Shown one piece after another: positions 1 through 8,628 of a stretch of DNA of 64,000 bases. Position 1 is the stretch's first letter. Every line of letters begins with the position of its first letter. The position numbers and the translations under genes are program-made. Source of the stretch: Streptacidiphilus sp041262525 (GTDB lineage Bacteria; Actinomycetota; Actinomycetes; Streptomycetales; Streptomycetaceae); the NCBI RefSeq assembly GCF_041262525.1, contig NZ_JBGCCK010000022.1:57615-121614 (forward strand), in the 5' to 3' direction. The notes below the pieces were generated by a model that did no database searches, was not told where the DNA came from, and was given only the letters and a program-made list of their open reading frames with translations.

Positions 1-85
1 GTAGCGGATCCGTGTCGTCTCCGACGACCGCGACGGCGGCGGCGGACGGTGTCGCAGGGTGCTGCTGCGGGGGGACGGTGCTCAC
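1..85 (-). CDS. Partial CDS, third gene of dat-ddc operon (N-terminus only)
   Basis: The stop codon of ddc (84-82) overlaps a GTG at 85-83 in a GTGA arrangement, and the frame stays open to the window edge, giving 28 codons beginning MSTVPPQQH and running into a Pro/Ala-rich stretch and VVGDDTDPL. The tight overlap shows that this is the next gene of the same minus-strand operon. No domain is visible. In rhizobactin/schizokinen-type loci the aminotransferase and decarboxylase genes are followed by an IucA/IucC-type synthetase or an N-hydroxylase, so one of these is likely, but that is inference from context only. Confidence 0.6.
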   Translation of the reverse strand, partial: MSTVPPQQHPATPSAAAVAVVGDDTDPL

Positions 86-2358
86 GCGGGCTTCTCCTGG
101 ATCTTGCTGGGCTGGTCGTCGCTGGGCCGGTCACCACGGCGGGCCTTCGGCCGGTCGCCATTCGTCCGGCCGTCTTTCGTCCGGTCATCCTTCGACCGGT
201 CCCCCGACTGCCCCACCGACGGACTGCCCTCGCTGGCGCGCCCGTCCGGGGGAGATCCGGATCGCTCGCGTTCGACGGCGGCGCCCGCCGCGACGACGAG
301 GGCGAGCAGCCGATCGAGGTCCGCCTCGGTGGTGTGGGGATTGAGCAGGGTGAGTTTGAGCCGCACGCCGCCGGGGCCGACGCCGCCGGCGGGGCCGGGC
401 AGCTCGGTGCGGCCGACGACGGCGGCGCCCTCGGCCAGGAGGCGTCGCCGCAACTCGGCGTTGACGGCGTCGACCTCCTCGGCGGCCGCCTGGTCATGCG
501 GCAGGTAGCGGAAGAGCACCGTGGTGAGAATCGGCTCCGCGACCAACTCCAGGCGCGGCTCGGCGGCGACGGCACGCGCCGCATGCTGCGCGAGGGCGTG
601 GCAGCGGTCGACCAGCGCGCCGAGGCCGGAACGCCCCAGCGTCCGCAGCGTGACCGCGACCTTGAACGCGTCGGGCCGCCGGGTCGTGCGCAGGGATCGG
701 CCGAGGAGCGAGGTGTACCCGGCCTCCTCGTCGTCCGCCGGATTGAGGTAGGCCACCCGCTGCTCCAGCGGGGTCAGCATCGCGGCCTCCCTGGCGAGCA
801 GGACGCCGGCGGCGACGGGCTGCCACCCCAGCTTGTGCAGGTCCAGGCCGACGGTATCCGCAAGCCCGAGACCGTCGAGGAGCGGTGCGAGCGTGCGCGA
901 GAAGAGGGCTCCACCGCCGTAGGCGGCATCGACGTGCAGCCGCACGCCGTGGCGCGCGGTCACGGCGGCAACGGACCGGAGCGGATCGATCGCGCCGAGA
1001 TCCGTCGTCCCCGCGGTCGCCACGACGCAGCAGAGGACGTGCCCGGCGGTGCGGGCGTCAGCGAGGGTCCAGTCGAGCAGGCGCGGGTCGAGCGCGCCGT
1101 CGTCGGTGGTGTCGATCGGGACGACGGCCTGCGCGCCCAGGCCGAGCACACTCGCGGCTCGGGCGAGGGAGAAGTGCGCAGCCCTGGAGCAATGGATCCG
1201 CAGCCGCCCGGCCGCCTCCGGTGGCAGCGCCCCACCTGTCAGGGTGCCGAACTCCTTGGCCAGCACGGCGTCACGGGCGAGAAGGAGGGCCATCAGGTTC
1301 GATTCGGTACCGCCCGTGGTGAAGACGCCGGTGGCGTCGTCGGGCTCTGCGAAGCCGACGAGCCCGGCGAGCAGGCGGAGCACGGCCGTCTCGATCTCCG
1401 TGCCGCTGGGGGCCTGGTCCCAGGAGTCCAGGGAGGGATTGAGCGCGGCAACGGCGAGGTCCGCCGCGGCGGCCACGGCGAGCGGCGGGACGTGCAGGTG
1501 CGCAGCGCAGGCGGGGTCGGCCGGGTCGGCGGCGCCTGCGGCGAGCGCCCGCGTCAGCTCGAGGAGCGCCTCCGGCTCCCCCACCTCCGGCAGCAGCGCG
1601 CCGGGCGTGAGCAGTGCACGCAACGCGTCCGCGACTCCGCGAGGTCCGCCGGCCGGCAGCGGTCCACCCCGCGCGACCGCGCCTTCGCGCAGAGCGTTGA
1701 GCGCTTCCGCGACGAAGGCGGCGAGCGCGTCCGAACCGCCGACGCCTCCGGCCAGCGCCACCGAGGAAATCGCTGAGGCGGCGCGCTGTGGGGTGACGAA
1801 CTGCGCGGTATCGCTTTGCGCGTCGGCGCGCTGCCGGTCGGTGCCCTGCGCGGTAGCAGTCTGCGGGTCGCTGCCCTGCGCGGTGGCGCTCCGCGGGTCG
1901 CTGCCCTGCACGGTAGCGCTCCGCGGGTCGCTGCCCTGCGCGGTAGCACTCTGCGGGTCGCTGCCCTGCGGGGTGGCGCTCCGCGGGTCGCTGCCCTGCG
2001 CGGTAGCAGTCTGCGGGTCGGTGCCCTGCGGGGTGGCGCTCCGCGGGTCGCTGCCCTGCGGGGTAGCGCTCTGCGCGTCAGCGCGCTGCCGGTCGGCGCC
2101 CTGCTCCGGGCCGTTCTGCGCGTTGGTGCCCCGCTGGTCGGTGCCCTGCGGGTCACTGCGCTGCCGGTCGGCACTCTGCGCACTGCCGCCCTGCGCGTCG
2201 GCGCGCTGGCGGGTGGTTCCGGATGACTGTGTGGGCGCGCTTCGCGCGGGCCCGCTGCCTGCCGGGTCCGTTGGCCGGTCGGCTGGAGGCCGCGTGGCTG
2301 GCGGAGTGCTGTCCGGCGTCGCAGCAGGGGGTGCCGGGTCGGGCGGGGGGAGATTCAC
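82..2358 (-). CDS. ddc: PLP-dependent group II decarboxylase (probable L-2,4-diaminobutyrate decarboxylase)
   Basis: Probably decarboxylates L-2,4-diaminobutyrate to 1,3-diaminopropane, the diamine backbone of some hydroxamate/citrate siderophores. The GTG start at 2358 overlaps the dat stop (GTGA), giving 758 aa, against about 480-520 for the family. Residues 1 to about 190 are a Pro/Gln/Ser/Asp-rich extension holding 10-residue tandem repeats of the type QGSDPRSATA. The catalytic region follows (about 195-690): FTTGGTESNLMALLLAR, HVDAAYGGG, and LDLHKLGWQ with the PLP-binding Lys near residue 509. A charged Asp/Lys/Arg-rich tail of about 60 residues ends the protein. dat lies upstream and another gene overlaps downstream, so they form one operon. 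A lysine/ornithine (DesA-like) substrate cannot be excluded, but pairing with an aminotransferase favours diaminobutyrate. Confidence 0.85.
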   Translation of the reverse strand: MNLPPPDPAPPAATPDSTPPATRPPADRPTDPAGSGPARSAPTQSSGTTRQRADAQGGSAQSADRQRSDPQGTDQRGTNAQNGPEQGADRQRADAQSATPQGSDPRSATPQGTDPQTATAQGSDPRSATPQGSDPQSATAQGSDPRSATVQGSDPRSATAQGSDPQTATAQGTDRQRADAQSDTAQFVTPQRAASAISSVALAGGVGGSDALAAFVAEALNALREGAVARGGPLPAGGPRGVADALRALLTPGALLPEVGEPEALLELTRALAAGAADPADPACAAHLHVPPLAVAAAADLAVAALNPSLDSWDQAPSGTEIETAVLRLLAGLVGFAEPDDATGVFTTGGTESNLMALLLARDAVLAKEFGTLTGGALPPEAAGRLRIHCSRAAHFSLARAASVLGLGAQAVVPIDTTDDGALDPRLLDWTLADARTAGHVLCCVVATAGTTDLGAIDPLRSVAAVTARHGVRLHVDAAYGGGALFSRTLAPLLDGLGLADTVGLDLHKLGWQPVAAGVLLAREAAMLTPLEQRVAYLNPADDEEAGYTSLLGRSLRTTRRPDAFKVAVTLRTLGRSGLGALVDRCHALAQHAARAVAAEPRLELVAEPILTTVLFRYLPHDQAAAEEVDAVNAELRRRLLAEGAAVVGRTELPGPAGGVGPGGVRLKLTLLNPHTTEADLDRLLALVVAAGAAVERERSGSPPDGRASEGSPSVGQSGDRSKDDRTKDGRTNGDRPKARRGDRPSDDQPSKIQEKPA
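1835..2075 (-). repeat. In-frame 30-bp tandem repeats within ddc
   Basis: About eight copies of a 30-bp unit lie head to tail inside the coding region; degenerate units extend to roughly 1800 and 2220. Each unit encodes a 10-residue motif of the form QGSDPRSATA/P, with alternation of S/T, R/Q and A/P/V. The unit length keeps the frame, so copy number can vary without breaking ddc. The repeats lie outside the catalytic domain. Confidence 0.9.
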
Positions 2359-3884
2359 GCCACCCCTCCCGCTCGGGCGGCCGGGAACCAGGCGCCGCGC
2401 GCCGCGGGGATCGTCGGGGCTGCCGGGTCCGGCGTGGCCGAGAGGCGGGCCGGGGCCGAGGTGGTGGAGGGAGCCGTCGCCCGGGGGCCGCCCAGCATCC
2501 GGGTGGCGGCGGCGATCGACTCGGCGAGGCGTTCCAACACCGCCTCCGCCTGCTCGTCCGTCATGGTCAGCGGCGGCAGCAGCCGCACCACCGAGCTGTA
2601 CCGGCCGCCGAGTTCGACGATCAGCCCACGCCGGAGCGCCTCCGCCCGGACGGCCTGGGCGAGCTCCGGCGCGGCGGGGTAGGCGCCGAGGTCGTCCGGC
2701 GCGGCCTCCCGGTCGACCAGCTCGATGCCGAGCATCAGCCCTCGCCCGCGCACGTCCCCGATGACGGGCAACTCCCGTTGCAGTCCACGGAGCCGGGCCA
2801 GCATTCTGGTGCCGAGCTCGGCCGCGCGGGCGTCGAGACCCTGCTCGCGGACGTAGCGGAGAGTCGCCGCCCCTGCGGCCATGGCGAGTTGGTTGCCGCG
2901 GAACGTGCCCGCGTGCGCGCCGGGCGCCCAGACGTCGAGCTCGGCGCGGTAGACGATGGCGGCGAGCGGCAGACTGCCGCCGATCGCCTTGGAGACGACC
3001 ATCACGTCCGGCTCCACGCCGGAGTGCTGGACCGCCCAGAAGGCGCCCGTGCGGCCGACGCCCGTCTGCACCTCGTCGACGATCAGCGGAATGCCATGAC
3101 GCAACGTCAGCTCCCGTTGCTCGCGCAGCCACTCGTCCGGCGCGGGAATGACCCCACCCTCGCCCTGGACCACCTCGACGAGCATCCCCGCCGGGCGGTC
3201 GATCCCGCCCTTCGGATCCTCCAGCAGCGAGCTCGTCCACCGCGTCCCCAGCCGCGCGCCCGCCGTGCCGCCGATCCCGAACGGGCAGCGGTACGCGTAC
3301 GGATACGGCAGCCGCGTGACCTGGCCGCCGACGCCGCCTGCCCCGCCGATGCCGAGCCCAGCGCGGACCGAGGTGTCTCCCGTCGCCGCGAGCGAGCCTG
3401 CGGTCTGTCCGTGGTAACCGCCGGTGAAGGCGAGCAGGCCGTCGCGGCCTGTCGCCAGCCGCACCAGTTTGAGTGCGGCCTCGACCGCGTCCGTCCCGGC
3501 CGGACCGCAGAACTGGATCCGCGCGTCCCGGGCCATGGACGGCGGCAGGGTCTCGAACAGGGCGGTGGTGAACTCGTCCTTGACGGGCGTGGCCAGGTCG
3601 AGCACGTGCAGCGGTGCCTCGGCGTCGAGGACGGCGCGGATCGCCTCCAGTACCACGGGGTGGTTGTGGCCCAGCGCCAGCGTGCCCGCACCTGCGAGAC
3701 AGTCGAGGTAGCGGCGACCGTCCGCACCCTCGACCGTCATCCCTCTCGCCCGGACCGGAACGATCGGGAGCGAGCGGGCGTACGTCCGGGCGGCGGACTC
3801 GCGGGCCGCCTGACGGCCGAGGATCGCCTCCGCGCCGCCGCGGAGCGCGGCGTCGGGGTGAGTGGGCAACGCCGTGGTGGACAT
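2355..3884 (-). CDS. dat: Class III PLP aminotransferase (probable diaminobutyrate--2-oxoglutarate aminotransferase)
   Basis: Class III aminotransferase of 509 aa that probably makes L-2,4-diaminobutyrate from aspartate semialdehyde, with glutamate as amino donor. Visible motifs are FCGPAGTDAVEAALKL, GGYHGQT, IVDEVQTGVGRTG and VVSKAIGGSLP with the PLP Lys near residue 299. The ATG at 3884 is preceded by a clear AGGAGGT site about 9 nt away; the open frame extends further upstream but without such a site. The gene overlaps ddc by 4 bp, which supports stepwise conversion aspartate semialdehyde, diaminobutyrate, 1,3-diaminopropane. The same fold in EctB serves ectoine synthesis, but no ectA or ectC is visible in the window. 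Confidence 0.85.
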   Translation of the reverse strand: MSTTALPTHPDAALRGGAEAILGRQAARESAARTYARSLPIVPVRARGMTVEGADGRRYLDCLAGAGTLALGHNHPVVLEAIRAVLDAEAPLHVLDLATPVKDEFTTALFETLPPSMARDARIQFCGPAGTDAVEAALKLVRLATGRDGLLAFTGGYHGQTAGSLAATGDTSVRAGLGIGGAGGVGGQVTRLPYPYAYRCPFGIGGTAGARLGTRWTSSLLEDPKGGIDRPAGMLVEVVQGEGGVIPAPDEWLREQRELTLRHGIPLIVDEVQTGVGRTGAFWAVQHSGVEPDVMVVSKAIGGSLPLAAIVYRAELDVWAPGAHAGTFRGNQLAMAAGAATLRYVREQGLDARAAELGTRMLARLRGLQRELPVIGDVRGRGLMLGIELVDREAAPDDLGAYPAAPELAQAVRAEALRRGLIVELGGRYSSVVRLLPPLTMTDEQAEAVLERLAESIAAATRMLGGPRATAPSTTSAPARLSATPDPAAPTIPAARGAWFPAARAGGVA

Positions 3885-4231
3885 GGCCTGAGTACCTCCT
3901 GGCGGTCGGGACGCCGACCGCGCGGGCGTGGCCCTCACCGGGCGGCCAACCACCCGAACGAGCAGACCCGCTTGCGGTGGCACGCACCCCCTTCGGGTGA
4001 CGTCCCGTTGGCCTAACGACCAAGCCCGCCAGGAGAAACGGCCCTGCACAATCCCCCCACAACACCCAGCTGCAACATCAAGGGGCGCGGGGCTCTGCTC
4101 GATGAACTGCGTGCGCGAGCAACCACCCTGTGCGGATGGCCCTGCTCGCTGAGCGACTCACCACTCACCGTGGCTTGTCGCGCACGCAGTTCATCAAGCA
4201 GAGCCCCGCGCCCCTTGGCTGTGCAACTACC
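3885..4231. other. Intergenic region between dat and hflX
   Basis: No gene is supported here. The right part is occupied by the long inverted repeat listed separately. The left part must carry the dat promoter. I looked for an iron-box (DmdR/IdeR type) palindrome and saw only a TTAGG half-site near 4012-4016, which is not enough to call. Confidence 0.5.
4071..4227. repeat. Dispersed inverted-repeat element, copy A
   Basis: Two arms of roughly 47 bp are nearly perfect inverted copies. The left arm runs from the GGGGCGCGGGGCTCTGC core near 4082 to about 4126; the right arm mirrors it at about 4169-4217. A central stretch of about 40 bp contains GCGGATGGCCCTG. The outer ends carry a short GTTGCA-like flank. 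The same core and centre recur at 36067-36207, 40906-41030 and 44516-44635. It lies just beyond the hflX stop and could fold as a terminator for hflX. Confidence 0.85.
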
Positions 4232-5758
4232 TCAGCGCTGTACGGCCACCGCGAACGCCTCCAGCTCCGCTGCAAGCTCCGCGCCGACGCGGGCGTGGAG
4301 GACGGTGCCGTCGCCGTTGTGCTCCTCGCCCAGCACCTCGCCGTCCCGGTGGACCTTGGCCACCAGATCGCCGCGGGTGTACGGGACCAGCGCCGTGACC
4401 TCGATGGACGGCCGCGGCAGCTCGGACTCGACGAGCGCCAGGAGCTCCTCGATGCCCTGCCCGGTGCGCGCCGAGACCACGATCGCGTGCGGCTCACGGC
4501 GCAGCAGGCGCGCCAGCACCAGCGGGTCGGCCGCGTCCGCCTTGTTGATCACCACGATCTCCGGCACGTTCTGCGCGCCGACCTCGACGATCACCTCGCG
4601 CACGGCGGCCAGCTGGGCCTCCGGCTCGGGGTGCGCGCCGTCGACGACGTGCAGGATCAGGTCGGCGTCGCCGACCTCCTCCATGGTCGAGCGGAAGGCC
4701 TCGACCAGGTGGTGCGGCAGGTGGCGGACAAAACCGACGGTGTCCGCCAGGGTGTAGACCCGGCCGCCCGGCGTCTCCGCGCGGCGGACCGTCGGGTCCA
4801 GCGTGGCGAACAGGGAGTTCTCCACCAGTACGCCGGCTCCGGTGAGCCGGTTGAGCAGGGAGGACTTGCCGGCGTTGGTGTAACCGGCGATCGCGACCGA
4901 GGGGACCTGGTTGCGACGGCGCTCCTGGCGCTTGGTGTCGCGGCCCTTCTTCATGTCCGCGATCTCCCGGCGCAGCTTCGCCATCTTCTCGCGGATCCGA
5001 CGCCGATCCGTCTCGATCTTGGTCTCACCGGGACCACGGGTGGCCATACCGCCGCCCGAGGAGCCGGAGCCACCGCCACCCATCTGCCGGGAGAGCGACT
5101 GACCCCAACCGCGCAGGCGCGGCAGCATGTACTGCATCTGCGCCAGCGAGACCTGCGCCTTGCCCTCTCGGGACTTGGCGTGCTGGGCGAAGATGTCGAG
5201 GATCAGCGCGGTCCGGTCGACCACCTTGACCTTGACGACGTCCTCGAGGTGGATCAGCTGGCCGGGGGTGAGCTCACCGTCGCAGACCACCGTGTCCGCG
5301 CCGGTCGACAGCACGATCTCGCGCAGCTCGGCGGCCTTGCCGGAACCGATGTACGTGGCGGGATCTGGCTTGTCGCGGCGCTGGATCACGCCGTCCAGCA
5401 CCTCGGAGCCTGCCGTCTCGGCGAGCGCGGCGAGCTCGGCGAGGGAGTTCTCCGCCTCCTCGGCCGTGCCGTCCGTCCAGACGCCGACGAGGACGACGCG
5501 CTCCAGGCGGAGCTGTCGGTACTCGACCTCGGTGACGTCCTCCAGCTCGGTGGAGAGCCCGGAGACGCGGCGCAGGGCCGCACGGTCGGAACGGTCGTAC
5601 TGGTCGCCGTCGTAGTCGTTGCTGTAGAGGCGCCCGGGAATCCCGTCGATTCCCGCGAGGTCCTCGTCCATCAGAGCCTCTGCGCGCAGATCGGCCGGGC
5701 GGCGGGCGCCGCGGCCGGACTTCGCGTCGGCATCGCGGGTTTCGAACGTGGAGGTCAT
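4232..5758 (-). CDS. hflX: Ribosome-associated GTPase HflX
   Basis: HflX-family GTPase of 508 aa that binds the 50S subunit and acts in rescue or splitting of stalled ribosomes. The N-terminal HflX domain (about 80-230) contains ATYIGSGKAAEL. A Gly/Ser-rich loop and ATRGPGETKIETDRR precede a helical linker. The G domain starts near 290: G1 GYTNAGKSS (about 292-300), G3 DTVGF, G4 NKAD (about 401-404) and G5 SART. The ATG at 5758 has an AAGGAC site about 6 nt upstream. rshA lies 42 bp upstream on the same strand, the order known in Streptomyces, so both stress-linked genes may be co-transcribed. Confidence 0.95.
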   Translation of the reverse strand: MTSTFETRDADAKSGRGARRPADLRAEALMDEDLAGIDGIPGRLYSNDYDGDQYDRSDRAALRRVSGLSTELEDVTEVEYRQLRLERVVLVGVWTDGTAEEAENSLAELAALAETAGSEVLDGVIQRRDKPDPATYIGSGKAAELREIVLSTGADTVVCDGELTPGQLIHLEDVVKVKVVDRTALILDIFAQHAKSREGKAQVSLAQMQYMLPRLRGWGQSLSRQMGGGGSGSSGGGMATRGPGETKIETDRRRIREKMAKLRREIADMKKGRDTKRQERRRNQVPSVAIAGYTNAGKSSLLNRLTGAGVLVENSLFATLDPTVRRAETPGGRVYTLADTVGFVRHLPHHLVEAFRSTMEEVGDADLILHVVDGAHPEPEAQLAAVREVIVEVGAQNVPEIVVINKADAADPLVLARLLRREPHAIVVSARTGQGIEELLALVESELPRPSIEVTALVPYTRGDLVAKVHRDGEVLGEEHNGDGTVLHARVGAELAAELEAFAVAVQR

Positions 5759-5800
5759 CGTGTCCTTAGAAAGTCGGTTCTTGGAGCATCGCTCCGGGCG

Positions 5801-8455
5801 CTACTCCCTCGACAGCTCTCGCTCGGAGCGCTGAGAGGGATCACCCATGGAGCTCAACGCGGCAGGCGTGCCGCGCATTCCCCTCGATGGTCGCACGCCC
5901 TCACCGCCGGGGTCATCAGCATTTCCCCTGCCCCCGGGCGCGGCCCGGTACACGTCCCCGGCCCGGTAGACGTCATAGACGCCCGGCACCCGCAGCATGA
6001 CCCGCATCAGCTCCGGCAGCGCCTCCGGATCGGCGAGCTCGACGGTGTAGGTGTGCCGGACCCGCAGCTCCTGGGGCGGCTCGACCTCGGCGGAGATGAT
6101 GTCGACGCCCACGCCGGACATCGCTGCGGTCAGGTCGGCCAGCAGACGCGGGCGGCCGAGCGCGTCGGCCTGGACGGTGACCCGGTAGCCGGTCTGGGTC
6201 TCGCTCTCCAGCCAGCGCACCTCCACCGGAGCCCGGCCGCCGTCGCGCATCGCGGCGCCGGTCGGACAGTCGGCGCGGTGGACGGCGAGCGCGCCGCCAC
6301 GGATGGCGAAGCAGAGCAGGTCGTCCGGTGGGACGGGGGTGCAGCAGCGGGCCAGCCGGACTGGCGCTTCGGGCATGGAAGGCGCGGTCACCACCGCGCG
6401 CCCGGCGTCCACGAGGCCGGCCCCGAGCAGTTGGTGGCCGCGTGGCGGGCCGACGAGCGGGCCGGTGGGGAGCAGGGACCCCTGCTCCTGGCCCGGGTGC
6501 TGCACCAGCCAGCGCTCGATGGCGATCCGCGCGCCCGGCGTGCGGGCGTGGGCGAGCCACTCGGGCGCCGGGCCCGCGGTCTCCTCGCCGGGAGGCTCCG
6601 TGAGCAGATCGACCACGTCGCCGTCGCGCAGCGGCGTCGAGAGCGCGGTGAGTCGGCCGTTGATCCGTGCGCCGATACATCGGTGGCCGCGTTCCTCGCC
6701 GACGGCGTAGGCGGCGTCGACGCCGGTGGCACCGACGGGCAGCTGCAGGCGCTCGCCGACCGTGGCCTCACGGGCGTCCTCGACCAGCACGGTGATCTCG
6801 CCGTCGCCCGCCAGATCAGCGGTGAGCTGGGACCAGAAGGTGTCCGGATCGGGGGTGTCGCGCTGCCAGTCGAGCAGCCGGGAGAGCCAGCCGGGGCGGG
6901 CCGGGTCGGTGTGGTCGAGCGGGTCGCGGCCGTCGGCATCGTCGAGGCCGGCCCCGAGGGCGGTGGCGCCGGGCGCCCCGAGGGCGACGACGCCGAACTC
7001 GGCGACCTGGTGCATCCTGGCCGTGCGGACCAGCACCTCGACCACCTCGCCCTGCTCGGTCGTCACCGAGGTGTGCAGCGACTGGTAGAGGTTGAACTTG
7101 GGGGCGGCGATGAAGTCCTTGAACTCCCCTGCCAACGGTGTCCAGCAGGTGTGCAGTTCGCCGAGCACGGCGTAGCAGTCGGCGTTCTCCTCGACCACGA
7201 CCAGGAGTCGGGCGAAGTCCGTCGGGCCGAACTCGGCGCGGCGCAGCCGGGTGCGCTGGAGCGAGACGCAGTGCCGGGGGCGCACGCTGACCTCGGCGGT
7301 GACCCGCGCCTCGCGCAGTTGCCTGCGCAGCTGTGCGGCGAAGGCCTCCAGCGGGTCCTCCCGAGGCTCGGCCGATGCGATGGCCTGCGCGGCCTGCGCG
7401 GCCTGCGTGACCCGCCCGGACGGAGACGAAGACGGAGGCTCGAAGGGCTCGGAGGTCAGAGAGGACTCTGCGGGCTGCTCGGACCGGGAGGACCGGGAGG
7501 ACCCGGAGGGCTGAGGGGACTGACAGGACTGAGGGGACGGGACCGGCTCGGAGCCCGCAACCGGAGCGGGGCCCACGGTGGACACGACGCCACCGGACAG
7601 AGCGGCGCCGGACAACCCGGCGGCCTGTCGGCGGAGCAGCGCGGTGACGGCGGCGTACTCCTCCGGATGGAGGGTGGCGAAGACGATGTCCTCGAGCTCC
7701 GTCTTCACCACCTGGATGCCGAGGCGCTCGGCCAGCGGGATCAACACGTCGCGGGTGACCTTCGCGATCCGCACCTGGCTGGCCGGCTTCATGTGCCGGA
7801 TCGTGCGCATGTTGTGCAGTCGGTCGGCGAGCTTGATCACCATGACCCGGACGTCCTGCCCGGTCGCGACCAGCATCTTGCGGAAGGTCTCCGCCTCAGC
7901 GGCGGCGCCGAAGTCGACCTTCTCCAACTTCGTGACACCGTCGACGAGATAGGCCACCTCGTCGCCGAAGCCCTCGCGTACCTGATCCAGCGTCATGGCC
8001 GTGTCCTCGACCGTGTCGTGGAGCAGGGACGCCACCAGAGTCGTGGTCTCCGCGCCGAGTTGCGCCAGGATCATGGTGACCGCGAGCGGATGTGTGATGT
8101 AGGGCTCGCCGCTCTTGCGGGTCTGGCCGCGATGCGAGGCCTCGGCGACCTGGTAGGCGCGTTCGAGCAGAGCCAGATCGAGCTCCGCACGCGGATGGTG
8201 GAGGCGGTGGGCCCGGACCACGGGCTCCAGGGCGTCCGCGAGCTGCGGGCGCCCGCCGCCCGCGAGCAGCGCCGCTATCCCGGCGCGGCCCAACCCCGTC
8301 TTGCCCAGGGCGCTTCGGCCCAACGCGGCGCGCCCCAGGGCGCCCTTGCGGAGCCCCGGCAGCGAGCGGGCCGCAGAGACGGTTCTGCGCCCCTCGACGG
8401 GGACGCCCGGGACACCTGGGACGCCCGGTACGGCGTGGAGATCACCGGCATTCAT
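5801..8455 (-). CDS. rshA: RelA/SpoT-family (p)ppGpp hydrolase/synthetase RshA
   Basis: Long RSH protein of 884 aa. The HD hydrolase domain (about 55-235) is intact, with SLLHDTVEDT (His near 146) and RLHNMRTI. An unusually long Ser/Pro/Gln-rich linker (about 275-355) separates it from the synthetase domain. There the usual Asp (near 413, TDFARLL) and the Glu of VEVLVRT (near 473) are kept, but the canonical DLVGIRV-type stretch is altered, as is the RPKxYYS-type motif (here RPRHCVS). TGS (about 555-625) and C-terminal ACT (about 775-845) domains follow. Start: ATG at 8455 lies 5 nt from GGAGG; the GTG at 8461 would overlap that site. Position next to hflX and dapF matches S. coelicolor rshA. 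Hydrolase function is likely; synthetase activity is doubtful. Confidence 0.9.
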   Translation of the reverse strand: MNAGDLHAVPGVPGVPGVPVEGRRTVSAARSLPGLRKGALGRAALGRSALGKTGLGRAGIAALLAGGGRPQLADALEPVVRAHRLHHPRAELDLALLERAYQVAEASHRGQTRKSGEPYITHPLAVTMILAQLGAETTTLVASLLHDTVEDTAMTLDQVREGFGDEVAYLVDGVTKLEKVDFGAAAEAETFRKMLVATGQDVRVMVIKLADRLHNMRTIRHMKPASQVRIAKVTRDVLIPLAERLGIQVVKTELEDIVFATLHPEEYAAVTALLRRQAAGLSGAALSGGVVSTVGPAPVAGSEPVPSPQSCQSPQPSGSSRSSRSEQPAESSLTSEPFEPPSSSPSGRVTQAAQAAQAIASAEPREDPLEAFAAQLRRQLREARVTAEVSVRPRHCVSLQRTRLRRAEFGPTDFARLLVVVEENADCYAVLGELHTCWTPLAGEFKDFIAAPKFNLYQSLHTSVTTEQGEVVEVLVRTARMHQVAEFGVVALGAPGATALGAGLDDADGRDPLDHTDPARPGWLSRLLDWQRDTPDPDTFWSQLTADLAGDGEITVLVEDAREATVGERLQLPVGATGVDAAYAVGEERGHRCIGARINGRLTALSTPLRDGDVVDLLTEPPGEETAGPAPEWLAHARTPGARIAIERWLVQHPGQEQGSLLPTGPLVGPPRGHQLLGAGLVDAGRAVVTAPSMPEAPVRLARCCTPVPPDDLLCFAIRGGALAVHRADCPTGAAMRDGGRAPVEVRWLESETQTGYRVTVQADALGRPRLLADLTAAMSGVGVDIISAEVEPPQELRVRHTYTVELADPEALPELMRVMLRVPGVYDVYRAGDVYRAAPGGRGNADDPGGEGVRPSRGMRGTPAALSSMGDPSQRSERELSRE

Positions 8456-8628
8456 GCGCACCTCCGGCAGTGATCACCGGAGCAGGCGGCAGCTCCGATG
8501 GTCCATGCTAGCGAGTGCAACACAGACGGCGACGCCGCGTGTTCCCAACGTCACCTTGATCACCCATTCGGGGGATTTGAACCGGTCGACATCGGGCAAG
8601 AATTACAGATTTGGGTCTGCACACCGCT

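Noticed and set aside
3990..4030. Possible iron-box operator upstream of dat.
   Set aside because: Only a TTAGG half-site is present on the minus strand; no palindromic partner is seen.
2359..4065. N-terminal extension of the ddc frame upstream of 2358, giving an apparent 1327-residue protein.
   Set aside because: The extension overlaps dat completely in another frame and is Arg/Gly-rich nonsense; the GTGA overlap at 2358 is a normal operon junction.
4130..8473. Very long plus-strand open frame opposite hflX and rshA (1447 codons).
   Set aside because: It is antisense to two well-conserved genes. Long open frames opposite genes are expected at this GC content, and the translation shows no domain.
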